NCBI GenBank assembly: GCA_050950025.1
Contig: JBMNGW010000001.1
Location: 1-64,000 of the forward strand
DNA: 64,000 nucleotides
Reading direction: 5' to 3'
From: JBMNGW01 sp050950025
GTDB taxonomy: Bacteria; Spirochaetota; Spirochaetia; Sphaerochaetales; Sphaerochaetaceae
A program made the position numbers and the translations under genes. The notes under the pieces were generated by a model. The model was not told the origin of the DNA, ran no database searches, and saw nothing but the letters and a program-made list of their open reading frames with translations. How positions within the stretch are numbered: position 1 is the first letter of the stretch; the number at the start of each line of letters is the position of its first letter. Shown here in pieces: positions 28,036-36,663 of this stretch.

Positions 28036-29411
28036 AGTAAGCTTCCCCTTTTTGCTGCAATTCGTAGTGCCAAACCGTAGTTGTTACCGGCTCCCATGGT
28101 AATGCACACATCGCCGCTGTGCAACACGGAGGCACTAACATCAATTAACTCTGCTTCTGATTCGATATAACGCCCATTGCTTTTTTGAGCCAGGTGCGCC
28201 GCTTCTGTTTTGTTTGCTTCGTAGGTGCCATCGGAGCGCTGTGATGAATATATTGGTCGAATAAACAGCTCATCAGCCTGTTGTAAAGCCAAAACAAATT
28301 GTGAAAACAGAGCCACCGAGCGCGAAAGCGTATGGGGGTAAAATACTACCACGACTTTCGCCTTGGGATGGAATGTACGCACGGCTGCTAATGAGGCCCT
28401 TATTTCAGTAGGATGGTGGGCATAATCATCATAATAAAAAACCCCATGTTCAACTAACAGTTGCTCCACTCTCCCCTTACAACCCGTAAAACGGGCTCCT
28501 TGTTCCATAAAAGAGGCAAAAGAGCGCTCAGGATACATATAAGAAGCCAACAAAGCAGATCCAACCACATCTAAAGCCAACGGTAGTGACCCTAGGGTAT
28601 AAGGGTAGGTTTTCCCTAGCGATTTTACCCCAAAAGAGGTCTCATCGGAGATGACTTGAACCATGCTGTGTTGATGCTCACCGTAGGTAGTAAGATGTAT
28701 ATCGCTACGATGAAGCTCAATCCACGAGCTAAGCTTACGTGTTAGCGGTGAATCAAGACCCAAAACTACCAAAGCACCACTTGGCAGTTGGCTCACCAGT
28801 TGAATAAAAGAGAGAAGTACCTCGTTTTCAGTAGCAAACCAATCGGGATGATCAAATTCTATTGTGGTGATCAGCAATCCATTAAGGTGATACAATAAGA
28901 AATGATCTCGGTATTCACATGCCTCTACAAGCAGGCAATCAATTGGCGAACTGTAATCTTGTTGAATCTCTTGTTGCAATGAAGAGCCATAAATACAAGC
29001 ACAATGGAGATCTGTTGTACTAAGTAGGTACTGTAAAGCTCCGACGCTTGTTGTTTTGCCATGGGTGCCTGCCACTGCCCACGTCGGCTGTTGGCGACTG
29101 AGTTTTGCCATATAGTGCGGATAGCTAAAAATAGGTAGCTTTCGTTTGCGAGCTTCTAGGATTTGTGGATGGACATCTGCTTGATACGAGGCAGAATAAA
29201 TAAGAGTATCAATATGAGAACTAAGGTGGACAGGGTTCTCGCTTTCAACCCAATTAATACCCGCCTGTTGCAGCACAGAGTCGGTGAAAAATTGCTGGGG
29301 GCTATCGGAGCCTGTCACAAAGGCCCCTCTGCGCTTAAGATGACAAGCCAAACTGGCCATGCCGCTTCCTTTGATTCCCACTAAAAAGTAGGATTGTTCA
29401 GCGCTTTTCAC
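28023..29411 (-). CDS. murC: UDP-N-acetylmuramate--L-alanine ligase
   Basis: MurC adds the first amino acid (L-Ala) of the peptidoglycan stem. The 462 residues start at GTG 29411, which follows GGGGAGG by five bases; a longer in-frame start runs back into the preceding terminator. Seen are the N-terminal VGIKGSGMASLA, the P-loop VAGTHGKTTS near residue 104, EFDHPDWF near 185 and the C-terminal YDDYAHHPTEI, diagnostic of MurC/Mpl. Mpl cannot be ruled out from motifs alone, but murE and ddl are also in the window and no second MurC is seen. Confidence 0.9.
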   Translation of the reverse strand: MKSAEQSYFLVGIKGSGMASLACHLKRRGAFVTGSDSPQQFFTDSVLQQAGINWVESENPVHLSSHIDTLIYSASYQADVHPQILEARKRKLPIFSYPHYMAKLSRQQPTWAVAGTHGKTTSVGALQYLLSTTDLHCACIYGSSLQQEIQQDYSSPIDCLLVEACEYRDHFLLYHLNGLLITTIEFDHPDWFATENEVLLSFIQLVSQLPSGALVVLGLDSPLTRKLSSWIELHRSDIHLTTYGEHQHSMVQVISDETSFGVKSLGKTYPYTLGSLPLALDVVGSALLASYMYPERSFASFMEQGARFTGCKGRVEQLLVEHGVFYYDDYAHHPTEIRASLAAVRTFHPKAKVVVVFYPHTLSRSVALFSQFVLALQQADELFIRPIYSSQRSDGTYEANKTEAAHLAQKSNGRYIESEAELIDVSASVLHSGDVCITMGAGNNYGLALRIAAKRGSLLCSV

Positions 29412-29427
29412 CCTTGCCTCCCCATAC

Positions 29428-29454
29428 AAAAAAAGACTGCCCACATCGACAGTC
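29428..29454 (-). terminator. Rho-independent terminator after the zinc-ribbon gene
   Basis: On the minus strand GACTG (29454-29450) and CAGTC (29439-29435) form a stem with a ten-base loop, followed by seven T (29434-29428). It lies between the small zinc-ribbon gene and murC and would isolate the small gene's transcript. Confidence 0.65.
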
Positions 29455-29475
29455 CTTCCTTGTCAGTCAACGCTC

Positions 29476-29646
29476 TTAGCGGGCGTTTTTATGAGCTGCG
29501 TTGCACTGCTTGCATACTTTGGTTTTGGTGCCATCGAGTTCGATTTCGTACAAAACTTTAATGGCTGTCCGTTTGCAAACAGGACATTCGCCGCGACCGG
29601 ATGAGACTTGATCTCGAATTCCAGCTCCTCTATGTGCCTTAGCCAT
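29476..29646 (-). CDS. Small zinc-ribbon protein
   Basis: The protein has 56 residues. It has a basic N-terminus (MAKAHRGAGIRD), then CPVCK (Cys21, Cys24) and CKQCN (Cys45, Cys48), a four-cysteine zinc ribbon like those of small ribosomal proteins, and a basic tail. I associate it with a conserved small protein of spirochaetes, but I cannot name it; ribosome or nucleic-acid binding is a guess from composition. AAGGAG lies seven bases before the ATG. It has its own strong promoter (29682-29710) and terminator (29428-29454), so it is monocistronic and probably well expressed. Confidence 0.8.
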   Translation of the reverse strand: MAKAHRGAGIRDQVSSGRGECPVCKRTAIKVLYEIELDGTKTKVCKQCNAAHKNAR

Positions 29647-29681
29647 GAACCACTCCTTGCAGTGAAAATAGATACGATACG

Positions 29682-29710
29682 ACTATAAAGAGGAGCTGTT
29701 CGCTTGTCAA
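29682..29710 (-). promoter_or_regulatory. Strong promoter of the zinc-ribbon gene
   Basis: TTGACA (29710-29705) and TATAGT (29687-29682) on the minus strand are 17 bases apart: six of six and five of six consensus matches. About 29 bases of leader carry AAGGAG. This is the best promoter I see in the window. Confidence 0.75.
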
Positions 29711-29714
29711 GGTA

Positions 29715-30782
29715 TCACAACCCCCAACTCAAAGCCATTGCAATACTCGTTTCCTCTTTCTCCAATGGGATAAAAAGTGCCAAATCAATGGCAAGATTCC
29801 CCAATCGCACCCCCAATCCCGCAGTGGCAATACCGCTTCCTTCCAAGCCAAACAACGAGCTGCCAAAAGGTCGTTTCTCTTGGTAACCACCTCGTAGGGC
29901 CACCCAGAAAGTGGTAAGAAACTGCCCCTTGGCCTCAAAGCCAAAACGGACGCTTCTGTGGGCACTGCTACCCAAATCTACAGCATCAAAAGCAGCACTG
30001 ATGACGATGCGTCTCAGTTCATTATACTTGTTGTACTCAGGAGAGCTAAAAGCAATCCCTACCGAAGAGCCTTCCACTATTTGCGTCGCATCAAGGACTA
30101 ATTCATTGGTTTCATAGACAAAATGAAACAGCGAATCGGTCAATAAACCGATGGAAATCAATTGGTAAGAGATTAACATGCCAAACCCAGAAAAGAAGTA
30201 TTGAGAATCTTCATAGCTACTCTCATACCGCTCCAAATAGGTGTGCATAATATAATCGCTGAAAGCATGATCACTTCGTATGTTCACCTCTTTAGTGGCA
30301 GTACTCCCCCCTTGGGCAAAAAGGCCAAAGGCGATAGCTTTCCATCCATACGAGGCAGTTAACTGAATTCGAGAGTCATTAAAAGCATTAAAACGGAGAT
30401 TAGAGCCCTCTATTTGGCGATCGCTAAGCTCATTATTCAGCCCAATCGACAAAGAGATATATTTATTGGTAAAAAGCATCTCCACTGCAGCTGTTGGTTT
30501 TTGAATAAACGCAATGGGGTCAGCTGGATCGGGATTGTGCACAACGGTCTCTTCAAAACGGGAGCCAAGGCGAAACAATGGCCCATCTTGCAGATAATAT
30601 GAAGCTGGATTACGGATGAAAGCCCCTCTGGAAGTGCTAAAAGCAATGCCCGCTGAACCCATGGCGGCAAAACGCAAATCGCTAAGACGGTTGACCTCTT
30701 CAAAGCTTTTGGCACCAAAAAGAGCTCCACTGATAAGTAGTACTCCTAAAACAACCGTTATTATTTTGTAACACCTACACAT
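29715..30782 (-). CDS. Predicted outer-membrane beta-barrel protein (FadL/PorV-like)
   Basis: The 355-residue protein has a signal peptide (CYKIITVVLGVLLISGALFGA, about residues 4-24) and a body of alternating short beta strands. The N-terminal region, LRFAAMGSAGIAFSTSRGAFIRNPA, resembles the start of FadL/PorV-type barrels (GxAGxA...NPA). The C-terminus is SIAMALSWGL, without a terminal aromatic. Spirochaetes have several FadL-like families, so long-chain hydrophobic substrate uptake is possible but unproven. Its start overlaps the end of the methyltransferase gene by eight bases. Confidence 0.72.
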   Translation of the reverse strand: MCRCYKIITVVLGVLLISGALFGAKSFEEVNRLSDLRFAAMGSAGIAFSTSRGAFIRNPASYYLQDGPLFRLGSRFEETVVHNPDPADPIAFIQKPTAAVEMLFTNKYISLSIGLNNELSDRQIEGSNLRFNAFNDSRIQLTASYGWKAIAFGLFAQGGSTATKEVNIRSDHAFSDYIMHTYLERYESSYEDSQYFFSGFGMLISYQLISIGLLTDSLFHFVYETNELVLDATQIVEGSSVGIAFSSPEYNKYNELRRIVISAAFDAVDLGSSAHRSVRFGFEAKGQFLTTFWVALRGGYQEKRPFGSSLFGLEGSGIATAGLGVRLGNLAIDLALFIPLEKEETSIAMALSWGL

Positions 30783-32310
30783 ATTGACTCATCCATTGCT
30801 TAACAACAGCACTTTGAGGCTCATCCTCAAGAAGGTGCATAAGCTGCTTAATTCCCCATTTCTCTTTGGCTTGGACTAAGCTCATTCGCAGTCGCCGTTT
30901 CAAAATAACGGCCTCAGAACTCTCTATTTGAGGCTCTTCCAATGATTGGCACAAAAGGCGAATCGCTTGTATCTCCGATGTGCACACAGCTTTCTCTAGG
31001 CGACCGATTACATTCTCTAGTTCTGTTGTCCCCATTGACAAAAGCTTAGCATCATCCAAAGGAGTTTTCAGTATAATACCGCCTGCAAAGCTAAAAGGAG
31101 AAGCTTCTTGGACTTCACAAAAGACTTGAGAAACAAGAAAATCGATTCTTTTGTACAGCTCTACCCGCTTCAGAGCCTCCTCCACCGGCCAATAATGGAC
31201 TGCTTTTTTGCCGGCGACAAAGACTTGTTCAATTTGAGCCACTTTACCTTTGGCTTGCACCCCTCCTTGATTGGCCTTACGCAAAGGAATGACATTCACC
31301 GGTCCATGACGGGCAGATAGCAGTTCCATAATTCTTTTGGTGCTTACAATCCCTTTGGTAGGGTAACAGAGAATAATATAACGGGCATCAATTGAACCAA
31401 AAAGCTGAACAAATGCCGCATCGGCATGTTGTAAAGAGGAAAACCGACTGGCACTTTGTTTCCAATCGCTTCTTATTCCCGCTTTTTGTGTGCTCACCGG
31501 AGGCGGCTCATACCCATCCCAAAGGGCAATCGTGTTCAGTAGATGATACGCACTACTGTACTGTTGCACCGAAAAAGGAGGATCGAGAAAACAAATATCA
31601 CCGCTGTTCTTCTTAAGAAATTCAGCAGCATCAGCTAAATACATTTTCCCTTTAGGCACCTGTTTTGACGGCAAGTAAGGGGCTTGCAGCTCCATGATTT
31701 GGCTGATGCGACGACGATTAGAGAGGCTTTTATGATAAGAAGTAAACGTACCGCTGGTATTGGCTTTTACTGAGGCAGCATACAAGATGGTAGTTACAAT
31801 AAGGCTATGCTCCACAACACTGAGTTTACCGTCTTGGAGGCTCTGATCGATTTCAGAGCGCACGGCATCTAAAAAACGGGCGTTAGCCGGATGAAAAAAA
31901 AGGCGTTCAGTGGCGTGGTCGTAGGAGTTCTCATCCAAAGGGGCATAATGGCGACTAAGGTAGGGATGCACCAAGGCTTCAGCAGTTGTGGCACAATAAA
32001 GCCCTTGTAAATTAAGCATACTTAAATAAGCATCGAGGCCACCCATCTCTTGAAACATGGGTAGCAAATCTTCATCGTTAAAGCCCAAATAGATGCTATT
32101 AACAGTATGGGAGAATGGGAGAATATCAGAAGCACGTACCTGCATCCCCATGCTCCGAGCTAAGCGTGCAACAGCTCCCGAGCCGCAAAAAGGGTCTAAA
32201 AAACGGATTGGTTTGGTCGGTAGGTCCAATGAGCTAAACAGAAGGCGCAACTGACTAAGCATAGCCCGTTTGCTGCCAATCATTGAAATGAGCTGGTCTG
32301 TCTCATACAT
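30775..32310 (-). CDS. D12-class (Dam-like) N6-adenine DNA methyltransferase with C-terminal extension
   Basis: The protein has 511 residues from the ATG at 32310, which has AGGAG about ten bases upstream. The N-terminal GSKRAMLSQL and the SAM-binding DPFCGSG (residues 39-45) match the Dam/MethyltransfD12 family (PF02086). The catalytic motif is DPPF at 243-246, in place of the common DPPY. Typical Dam is about 280 residues; the ~200 extra C-terminal residues match nothing I know. No restriction endonuclease is adjacent, so it looks like an orphan methylase. It is divergent from murE and overlaps the outer-membrane protein gene. Confidence 0.85.
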   Translation of the reverse strand: MYETDQLISMIGSKRAMLSQLRLLFSSLDLPTKPIRFLDPFCGSGAVARLARSMGMQVRASDILPFSHTVNSIYLGFNDEDLLPMFQEMGGLDAYLSMLNLQGLYCATTAEALVHPYLSRHYAPLDENSYDHATERLFFHPANARFLDAVRSEIDQSLQDGKLSVVEHSLIVTTILYAASVKANTSGTFTSYHKSLSNRRRISQIMELQAPYLPSKQVPKGKMYLADAAEFLKKNSGDICFLDPPFSVQQYSSAYHLLNTIALWDGYEPPPVSTQKAGIRSDWKQSASRFSSLQHADAAFVQLFGSIDARYIILCYPTKGIVSTKRIMELLSARHGPVNVIPLRKANQGGVQAKGKVAQIEQVFVAGKKAVHYWPVEEALKRVELYKRIDFLVSQVFCEVQEASPFSFAGGIILKTPLDDAKLLSMGTTELENVIGRLEKAVCTSEIQAIRLLCQSLEEPQIESSEAVILKRRLRMSLVQAKEKWGIKQLMHLLEDEPQSAVVKQWMSQYV

Positions 32311-32388
32311 GATCGGTATTGCTCCTTCTTCCCACACCTTGTAAATGGGGTTCAACACTGTTACGATGCTTACGACAAGGGTCTTTTA

Positions 32389-33876
32389 ATGAAAAGAGTA
32401 TCAGCGTTATGGACAAATAACAAGGTCCGCTCTGAATGTAGAATCCATGGTAGCAGCGACCCCTTTCTAACTAATCTTACCTACAACTCATCAGAAGCAG
32501 GCCCTCAAATTGCCTTTGTGGCTATCAAAGGCCAGCGCTTTGACGCCCATCAGTTTATAAAAGAGGCCATTGCGCAAGGCTCGCCGCTCATAATCCACAG
32601 TGACCCGCTGCCAAAATACGATCCTTCTGCGCTGTATATCGCCCATCCTCATCCCAAAAGAGTAGCTTCTCTGCTTTGCCGCTCTTTGGCAGGCCCTCTT
32701 CCTCAGCACATTATAGGAGTAACGGGAACCGATGGTAAATCAAGCACCTGTGATTTTTTATATCAGCTGCTTAATCGTTGTAACCATCCCTGTGGGCTGT
32801 TATCGACTGTCCATATGGATGACGGAACAGGTCTCAAAGAGAGCCCCTTTCGTCAAAGCACTCCCGAAGCACCTCAGATTTACACATTTCTTCGGCGCTG
32901 TGTGGCCAACGGCCTGCAAACCGTTATTTTAGAAGCAACAAGCCATGGGCTGTCGACTCAAGAAGCCCGTTTGATTGACATCCCTTTTAGCGGCGCTGTG
33001 TATACCACCATCAGCAGCGAACATCTTGACTTCCACCAAAGCCTAGAAGCCTACATTTCATCTAAAATGGCTTTAGCCGATCAATTACAAGATGATGGCT
33101 ATCTTATTAGCAATGCTACTTTTTCCCAAAAAGCCTTGCTGCAGCACCACGGAAAAGGAAAAAAACTCCTTACTTTTGCTTTAGACCAGTCCGACAAAAA
33201 ATCAACAGTCAGTGCAACAACGATTACCTCAAACGTGGATACTAGAGTGCTTGCTATCGCAAACCATAGAGTGAAACTCCCTTATGGCCAAACCTGTTAT
33301 GCTGAAAATGCTTTGGGAGCCCTTTGTGCAGCGGCCCAAGTACTAAAGCAGTGGGAACTACCTATTAAAGCCCTCTCTTCTCTTACGCCCATTCCCGGTC
33401 GTTTTGAGCGTATCCCCAATGCTTTGGGAGCCCACATTATTATCGATTTTGCCCACACTCCCGATGCTTTTGAGCGTCTGTTTGCCCATATCAGAGAGCA
33501 TTTTAGCACCCATAAGGTGATTGCCCTTTTTGGCTCAGCAGGCAGACGCGATCCATCCAAACGCTTTTATTTAGGCAAAGCAGCCGCTACACAGTGCAAT
33601 ACAATCTATTTATGCAACGAAGACCCCCGCGATGAAGAGCCACAGGCAATTTTAACAGAACTTAAAAGAGGGATCTTGGCAGCTCAAAGCTCACCTACTG
33701 TTATTACCATTGCCGATCGTAAAGCGGCGATTAATGAGGCTATCAGAAACCTTAAAGCCAACGATGTGCTCCTATTATTAGGCAAAGGACATGAAAAAAG
33801 TATTGAGATGGCCCATCACAGTATTCCTTGGAGTGAAAAAGAGATCGTATTAGGTGCACTGGAGGCTTGTAGATGA
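32389..33876 (+). CDS. murE: UDP-N-acetylmuramoyl-tripeptide synthetase (MurE)
   Basis: MurE adds the third, diamino residue of the stem peptide. The 495 residues show GVTGTDGKSST (P-loop, near 111), EATSHGLSTQ near 183, YTTISSEHLDFH near 205 and the C-terminal DFAHTPDAFE. The residue-selection motif, DNPR in meso-DAP enzymes, is EDPR here (followed by DEEP), so meso-DAP is not supported. Spirochaetes commonly use ornithine, but the choice cannot be fixed from sequence. An AAGGG is six bases from the ATG. The stop overlaps ddl by four bases (ATGA). Confidence 0.93.
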   Translation: MKRVSALWTNNKVRSECRIHGSSDPFLTNLTYNSSEAGPQIAFVAIKGQRFDAHQFIKEAIAQGSPLIIHSDPLPKYDPSALYIAHPHPKRVASLLCRSLAGPLPQHIIGVTGTDGKSSTCDFLYQLLNRCNHPCGLLSTVHMDDGTGLKESPFRQSTPEAPQIYTFLRRCVANGLQTVILEATSHGLSTQEARLIDIPFSGAVYTTISSEHLDFHQSLEAYISSKMALADQLQDDGYLISNATFSQKALLQHHGKGKKLLTFALDQSDKKSTVSATTITSNVDTRVLAIANHRVKLPYGQTCYAENALGALCAAAQVLKQWELPIKALSSLTPIPGRFERIPNALGAHIIIDFAHTPDAFERLFAHIREHFSTHKVIALFGSAGRRDPSKRFYLGKAAATQCNTIYLCNEDPRDEEPQAILTELKRGILAAQSSPTVITIADRKAAINEAIRNLKANDVLLLLGKGHEKSIEMAHHSIPWSEKEIVLGALEACR

Positions 33877-34955
33877 GAGTCGCCTTATTATATGGAGGAC
33901 GATCGGTGGAGCATGTGGTATCGACTCGCTCGGCTGCTCAAATACTAAAACAACTTAATCAAAGCTCTTACGAGGTTATCCCCATAGCCATCAGCCGCCA
34001 AGGACAGTGGTCGGTGCAAAACGACGCTAGGGCAAGTATGGAAGCTCTCCCTGCCACCTTTAACGCGAACCATGAAGTGACTATCCGTCCCGCAAGGGGG
34101 TTGTATTGCAACAATAAATCCTTAAACGTTGACATCTGTTTTCCCGTCTGCCATGGCAGCGAAGGAGAAGACGGCATGTTGCAAGGATTGCTGGAGTTGG
34201 CCCATCTTCCCTATGTGGGGTGCAATGCACCGACTTCAGCCCTTTGCATGAATAAACACCAGGCCAAACTCAGTGCCCAAAGTGCCGGTGTTCCTGTTCT
34301 TGATTCGCTGCTTATGCGAAGTAGCGAAACGCCGAATATAGAGTTGATCCACCACCAACTGGGCTCGTCTCTTATTGTAAAACCAAATGATGGAGGCTCT
34401 TCGGTAGGAGTGACAGCTTTACCAGAATCGAATCAAAGCTCTTTAGAAGCGGCTTTAAAACACTGCTACCGCTTCAGTTGCTTGGCTTTAATTGAACCGT
34501 TAGTTGCCCCCTGTTGGGAGATAGAATGTGCTTTAGTTTCCACAGATACGGGATTGTGCGTCAGTGAACCTGGTTTGGTGATCAATCCTCAGCTCCAAGG
34601 CAACTCATTTCTAACGTATGAGCAAAAATATTTGGGCCACAACACTGCTTATATTCACGTTCCTGCCCCTTTAGAGGCTTCTTTAGCTCAACGCATTCAA
34701 AAGTATGCTCTACTGGTGGGCAATGCCTTGGATGTTCACGGATATGCCCGCGTCGATTTTTTGTATCAACCCCATAACAAAGAACTCTATTTCAATGAGA
34801 TTAATACCCTTCCGGGAATGACAGAAAAAAGTCATTTCCCGGTGTTGGCCATGAGCATGGGCTACAGCTGGCAAACACTTGTCCAACTATTAATTGAACA
34901 GGGGCTGGTCAAAGCTTCACAAAGACAAGCCCTTGAATACCGGGATGTGGAGTAA
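33873..34955 (+). CDS. ddl: D-alanine--D-alanine ligase
   Basis: This ATP-grasp ligase makes the D-Ala-D-Ala end of the stem peptide. It has 360 residues, with YGGRSVEHVVS at the N-terminus, CHGSEGEDGMLQG near 90, VKPNDGGSSVGV near 169 and the metal/ATP site DFLYQPHNKELYFNEINTLPG near 291. The Tyr/Ser positions that separate D-Ala from D-lactate ligases look like the normal type, although I could not align them fully. It is coupled to murE by ATGA and followed by dinB after two bases. Confidence 0.95.
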   Translation: MRVALLYGGRSVEHVVSTRSAAQILKQLNQSSYEVIPIAISRQGQWSVQNDARASMEALPATFNANHEVTIRPARGLYCNNKSLNVDICFPVCHGSEGEDGMLQGLLELAHLPYVGCNAPTSALCMNKHQAKLSAQSAGVPVLDSLLMRSSETPNIELIHHQLGSSLIVKPNDGGSSVGVTALPESNQSSLEAALKHCYRFSCLALIEPLVAPCWEIECALVSTDTGLCVSEPGLVINPQLQGNSFLTYEQKYLGHNTAYIHVPAPLEASLAQRIQKYALLVGNALDVHGYARVDFLYQPHNKELYFNEINTLPGMTEKSHFPVLAMSMGYSWQTLVQLLIEQGLVKASQRQALEYRDVE

Positions 34956-34957
34956 CT

Positions 34958-36139
34958 ATGCAAAGCGTTTGGTTCCACGTCGATTTAGACGCCTTTTATG
35001 CTGCGGTAGAGCAACTTGATAACCCGGCTTTGCAAGGTAAGCCCGTTATAGTAGGCGGACAAAGTAACCGTGGAGTAGTTTCGGCTTGCTCGTATGAAGC
35101 CAGAGTCTACGGAGTTCACTCGGCTATGCCGATGTATCAGGCACGTCGATTGTGTCCTCATGCCAATTTTGTCCGTGGCAGAATGGAGCGTTACAGCCAA
35201 AAAAGCCGACAAGTGATGGCTATTTTGGCCCGCTTCAGCCCCACGGTGCAACAAATCTCCATTGATGAGGCCTTTTTGGATATGAGCGGTACCGAACGAC
35301 TTTTTGGCAAACCACGCCAGGCAGCTCAAACGGTGAAAGATACGGTTAAAGAAGAAAGTGGATTGACACTCAGTGTTGGCATCGGCTCATCACGTTTTAT
35401 TGCCAAAATGGCCAGCGGCTATGATAAACCGGACGGCTTATGCCGCATCTCGGTGGGCAGAGAACAGGACTTTGTCGATGTTATCGGGTTGAAAAAACTG
35501 TGGGGTATTGGAGAAAAAACACTGCAGCAATTACACTCTTTGGGAATTACCACTGCCACTCAATTACGAGAGCTTCCCCAAACGCGTCTGCAAAGCCTCT
35601 TTGGCCAATCGGGGGGTCTTTTTCTGTGGAATGCCTGCCGAGGCATTGATCCGGGTATTTATGATGGACAGGCCAAATCCCGTTCTATCAGCACAGAGAT
35701 GACTTTTTCTGCTGACGTGAACAAACGGAATGTCATTGAACAGAACCTGCTACTTATGGCCCATGAGGTGATGTTCAGAGCCATGGAAGAGGATCTGTAT
35801 AGTAGCACTGTTGCCATTAAACTTCGTTATACCGATTTTTCAACCTACAGTGCCCAAGTGTCGACAGAGACATCCTTGTATTCAGCTGAACAAGTTTTTG
35901 CTTTAGCTAAAGAGCTTTTTTATGCTAAATGGGAGGAACCCAAAGCTCTGCGTTTGTTAGGAGTGGGACTGTATAATGTGAACACCAAAGCCCCAAATCA
36001 ACAACAGCAACTATTTGATGATCCTTTTAAGCGGAAACAAAAGCTGGAAAAAACAATTCTCGAATTGAAAATGAGGGGCAAACCTTTGCAAAAAGCCAGC
36101 TTAATCATTCCCGAAGAGACAACTCTTGAACCACCTTGA
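34958..36139 (+). CDS. dinB: DNA polymerase IV (Y family)
   Basis: This translesion polymerase has 393 residues. Catalytic carboxylates are Asp9 (VDLDAFYA) and Asp103-Glu104 (SIDEAFLD). YEARVYGVHSAMP near residue 45 is the fingers-domain signature, and GIGSSRFIAKMAS and WGIGEKT follow in the palm/thumb. The C-terminal little-finger domain runs to a QQQQLFDDPFKR segment that resembles the beta-clamp-binding motif (QLFD). No LexA box is evident upstream, because the gene begins two bases after ddl. Confidence 0.95.
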   Translation: MQSVWFHVDLDAFYAAVEQLDNPALQGKPVIVGGQSNRGVVSACSYEARVYGVHSAMPMYQARRLCPHANFVRGRMERYSQKSRQVMAILARFSPTVQQISIDEAFLDMSGTERLFGKPRQAAQTVKDTVKEESGLTLSVGIGSSRFIAKMASGYDKPDGLCRISVGREQDFVDVIGLKKLWGIGEKTLQQLHSLGITTATQLRELPQTRLQSLFGQSGGLFLWNACRGIDPGIYDGQAKSRSISTEMTFSADVNKRNVIEQNLLLMAHEVMFRAMEEDLYSSTVAIKLRYTDFSTYSAQVSTETSLYSAEQVFALAKELFYAKWEEPKALRLLGVGLYNVNTKAPNQQQQLFDDPFKRKQKLEKTILELKMRGKPLQKASLIIPEETTLEPP

Positions 36140-36183
36140 ACAATGGTGTTACAGTACCCAACCAAGGAGGCAGCGACTGCATC

Positions 36184-36653
36184 ATGGGGCTTCATATTGT
36201 CCTGTTTGAACCTGAAATCCCCCAAAATACGGGCAATATTGCCCGCACCTGTGCCGCCTTGAATGCCCAGCTGCATCTTGTCCATCCGCTGGGATTTTTG
36301 CTTAGTGAAAAACACATTAGGCGAGCTGGTCTTGATTACTGGCATCTATTAACCATCCACCAATACCCTTCTATTGACTCCTTTTTGCTTGAACATGAGA
36401 AGGATGAGCTTTGGTTCTTTACCACCAAGGGGGAAAAAGCGTACACTGAAGCTGTCTATAGTGCCACAAACGTATCTGATCTTTGGCAAAGAGAGCGCCG
36501 GTATTCAACAGGCTATCCTTAGCCGTTATCGCTCTAATTGTTTGCGCATACCAATCAGAAATGAGGCGCGCTCATTAAACCTTGCAAACGCCCGTGGCAG
36601 TTGGAGCGTTTGAGTATGAGAGGCAACAGAACTTTCAACAACTGCGTATATGA
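36184..36653 (+). pseudogene. trmL: tRNA (cytidine/uridine-34-2'-O)-methyltransferase TrmL, broken by two frameshifts
   Basis: The gene encodes the SPOUT methyltransferase TrmL, which would act on the wobble base of tRNA-Leu. The N-terminus is typical (HIVLFEPEIPQNTGNIAR), with the C-terminal knot motifs FGKESAGIQQAIL and RIPIRNEARSLNLANA. The frame is lost at about 36468-36470 (one extra base, AAA for AA) and again at 36591-36593 (CCC for CC). Removing one base at each site gives a full-length protein of about 155 residues ending at TGA 36651-36653. The true start is the ATG at 36184. It is flanked by intact dinB and proC. Confidence 0.85.
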
Positions 36654-36663
36654 GGATGAAACG

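Noticed and set aside
36601..36663. 21-codon N-terminal extension of ProC
   Set aside because: This stretch is the 3' end of the broken trmL; the Rossmann motif fits the start at 36664.
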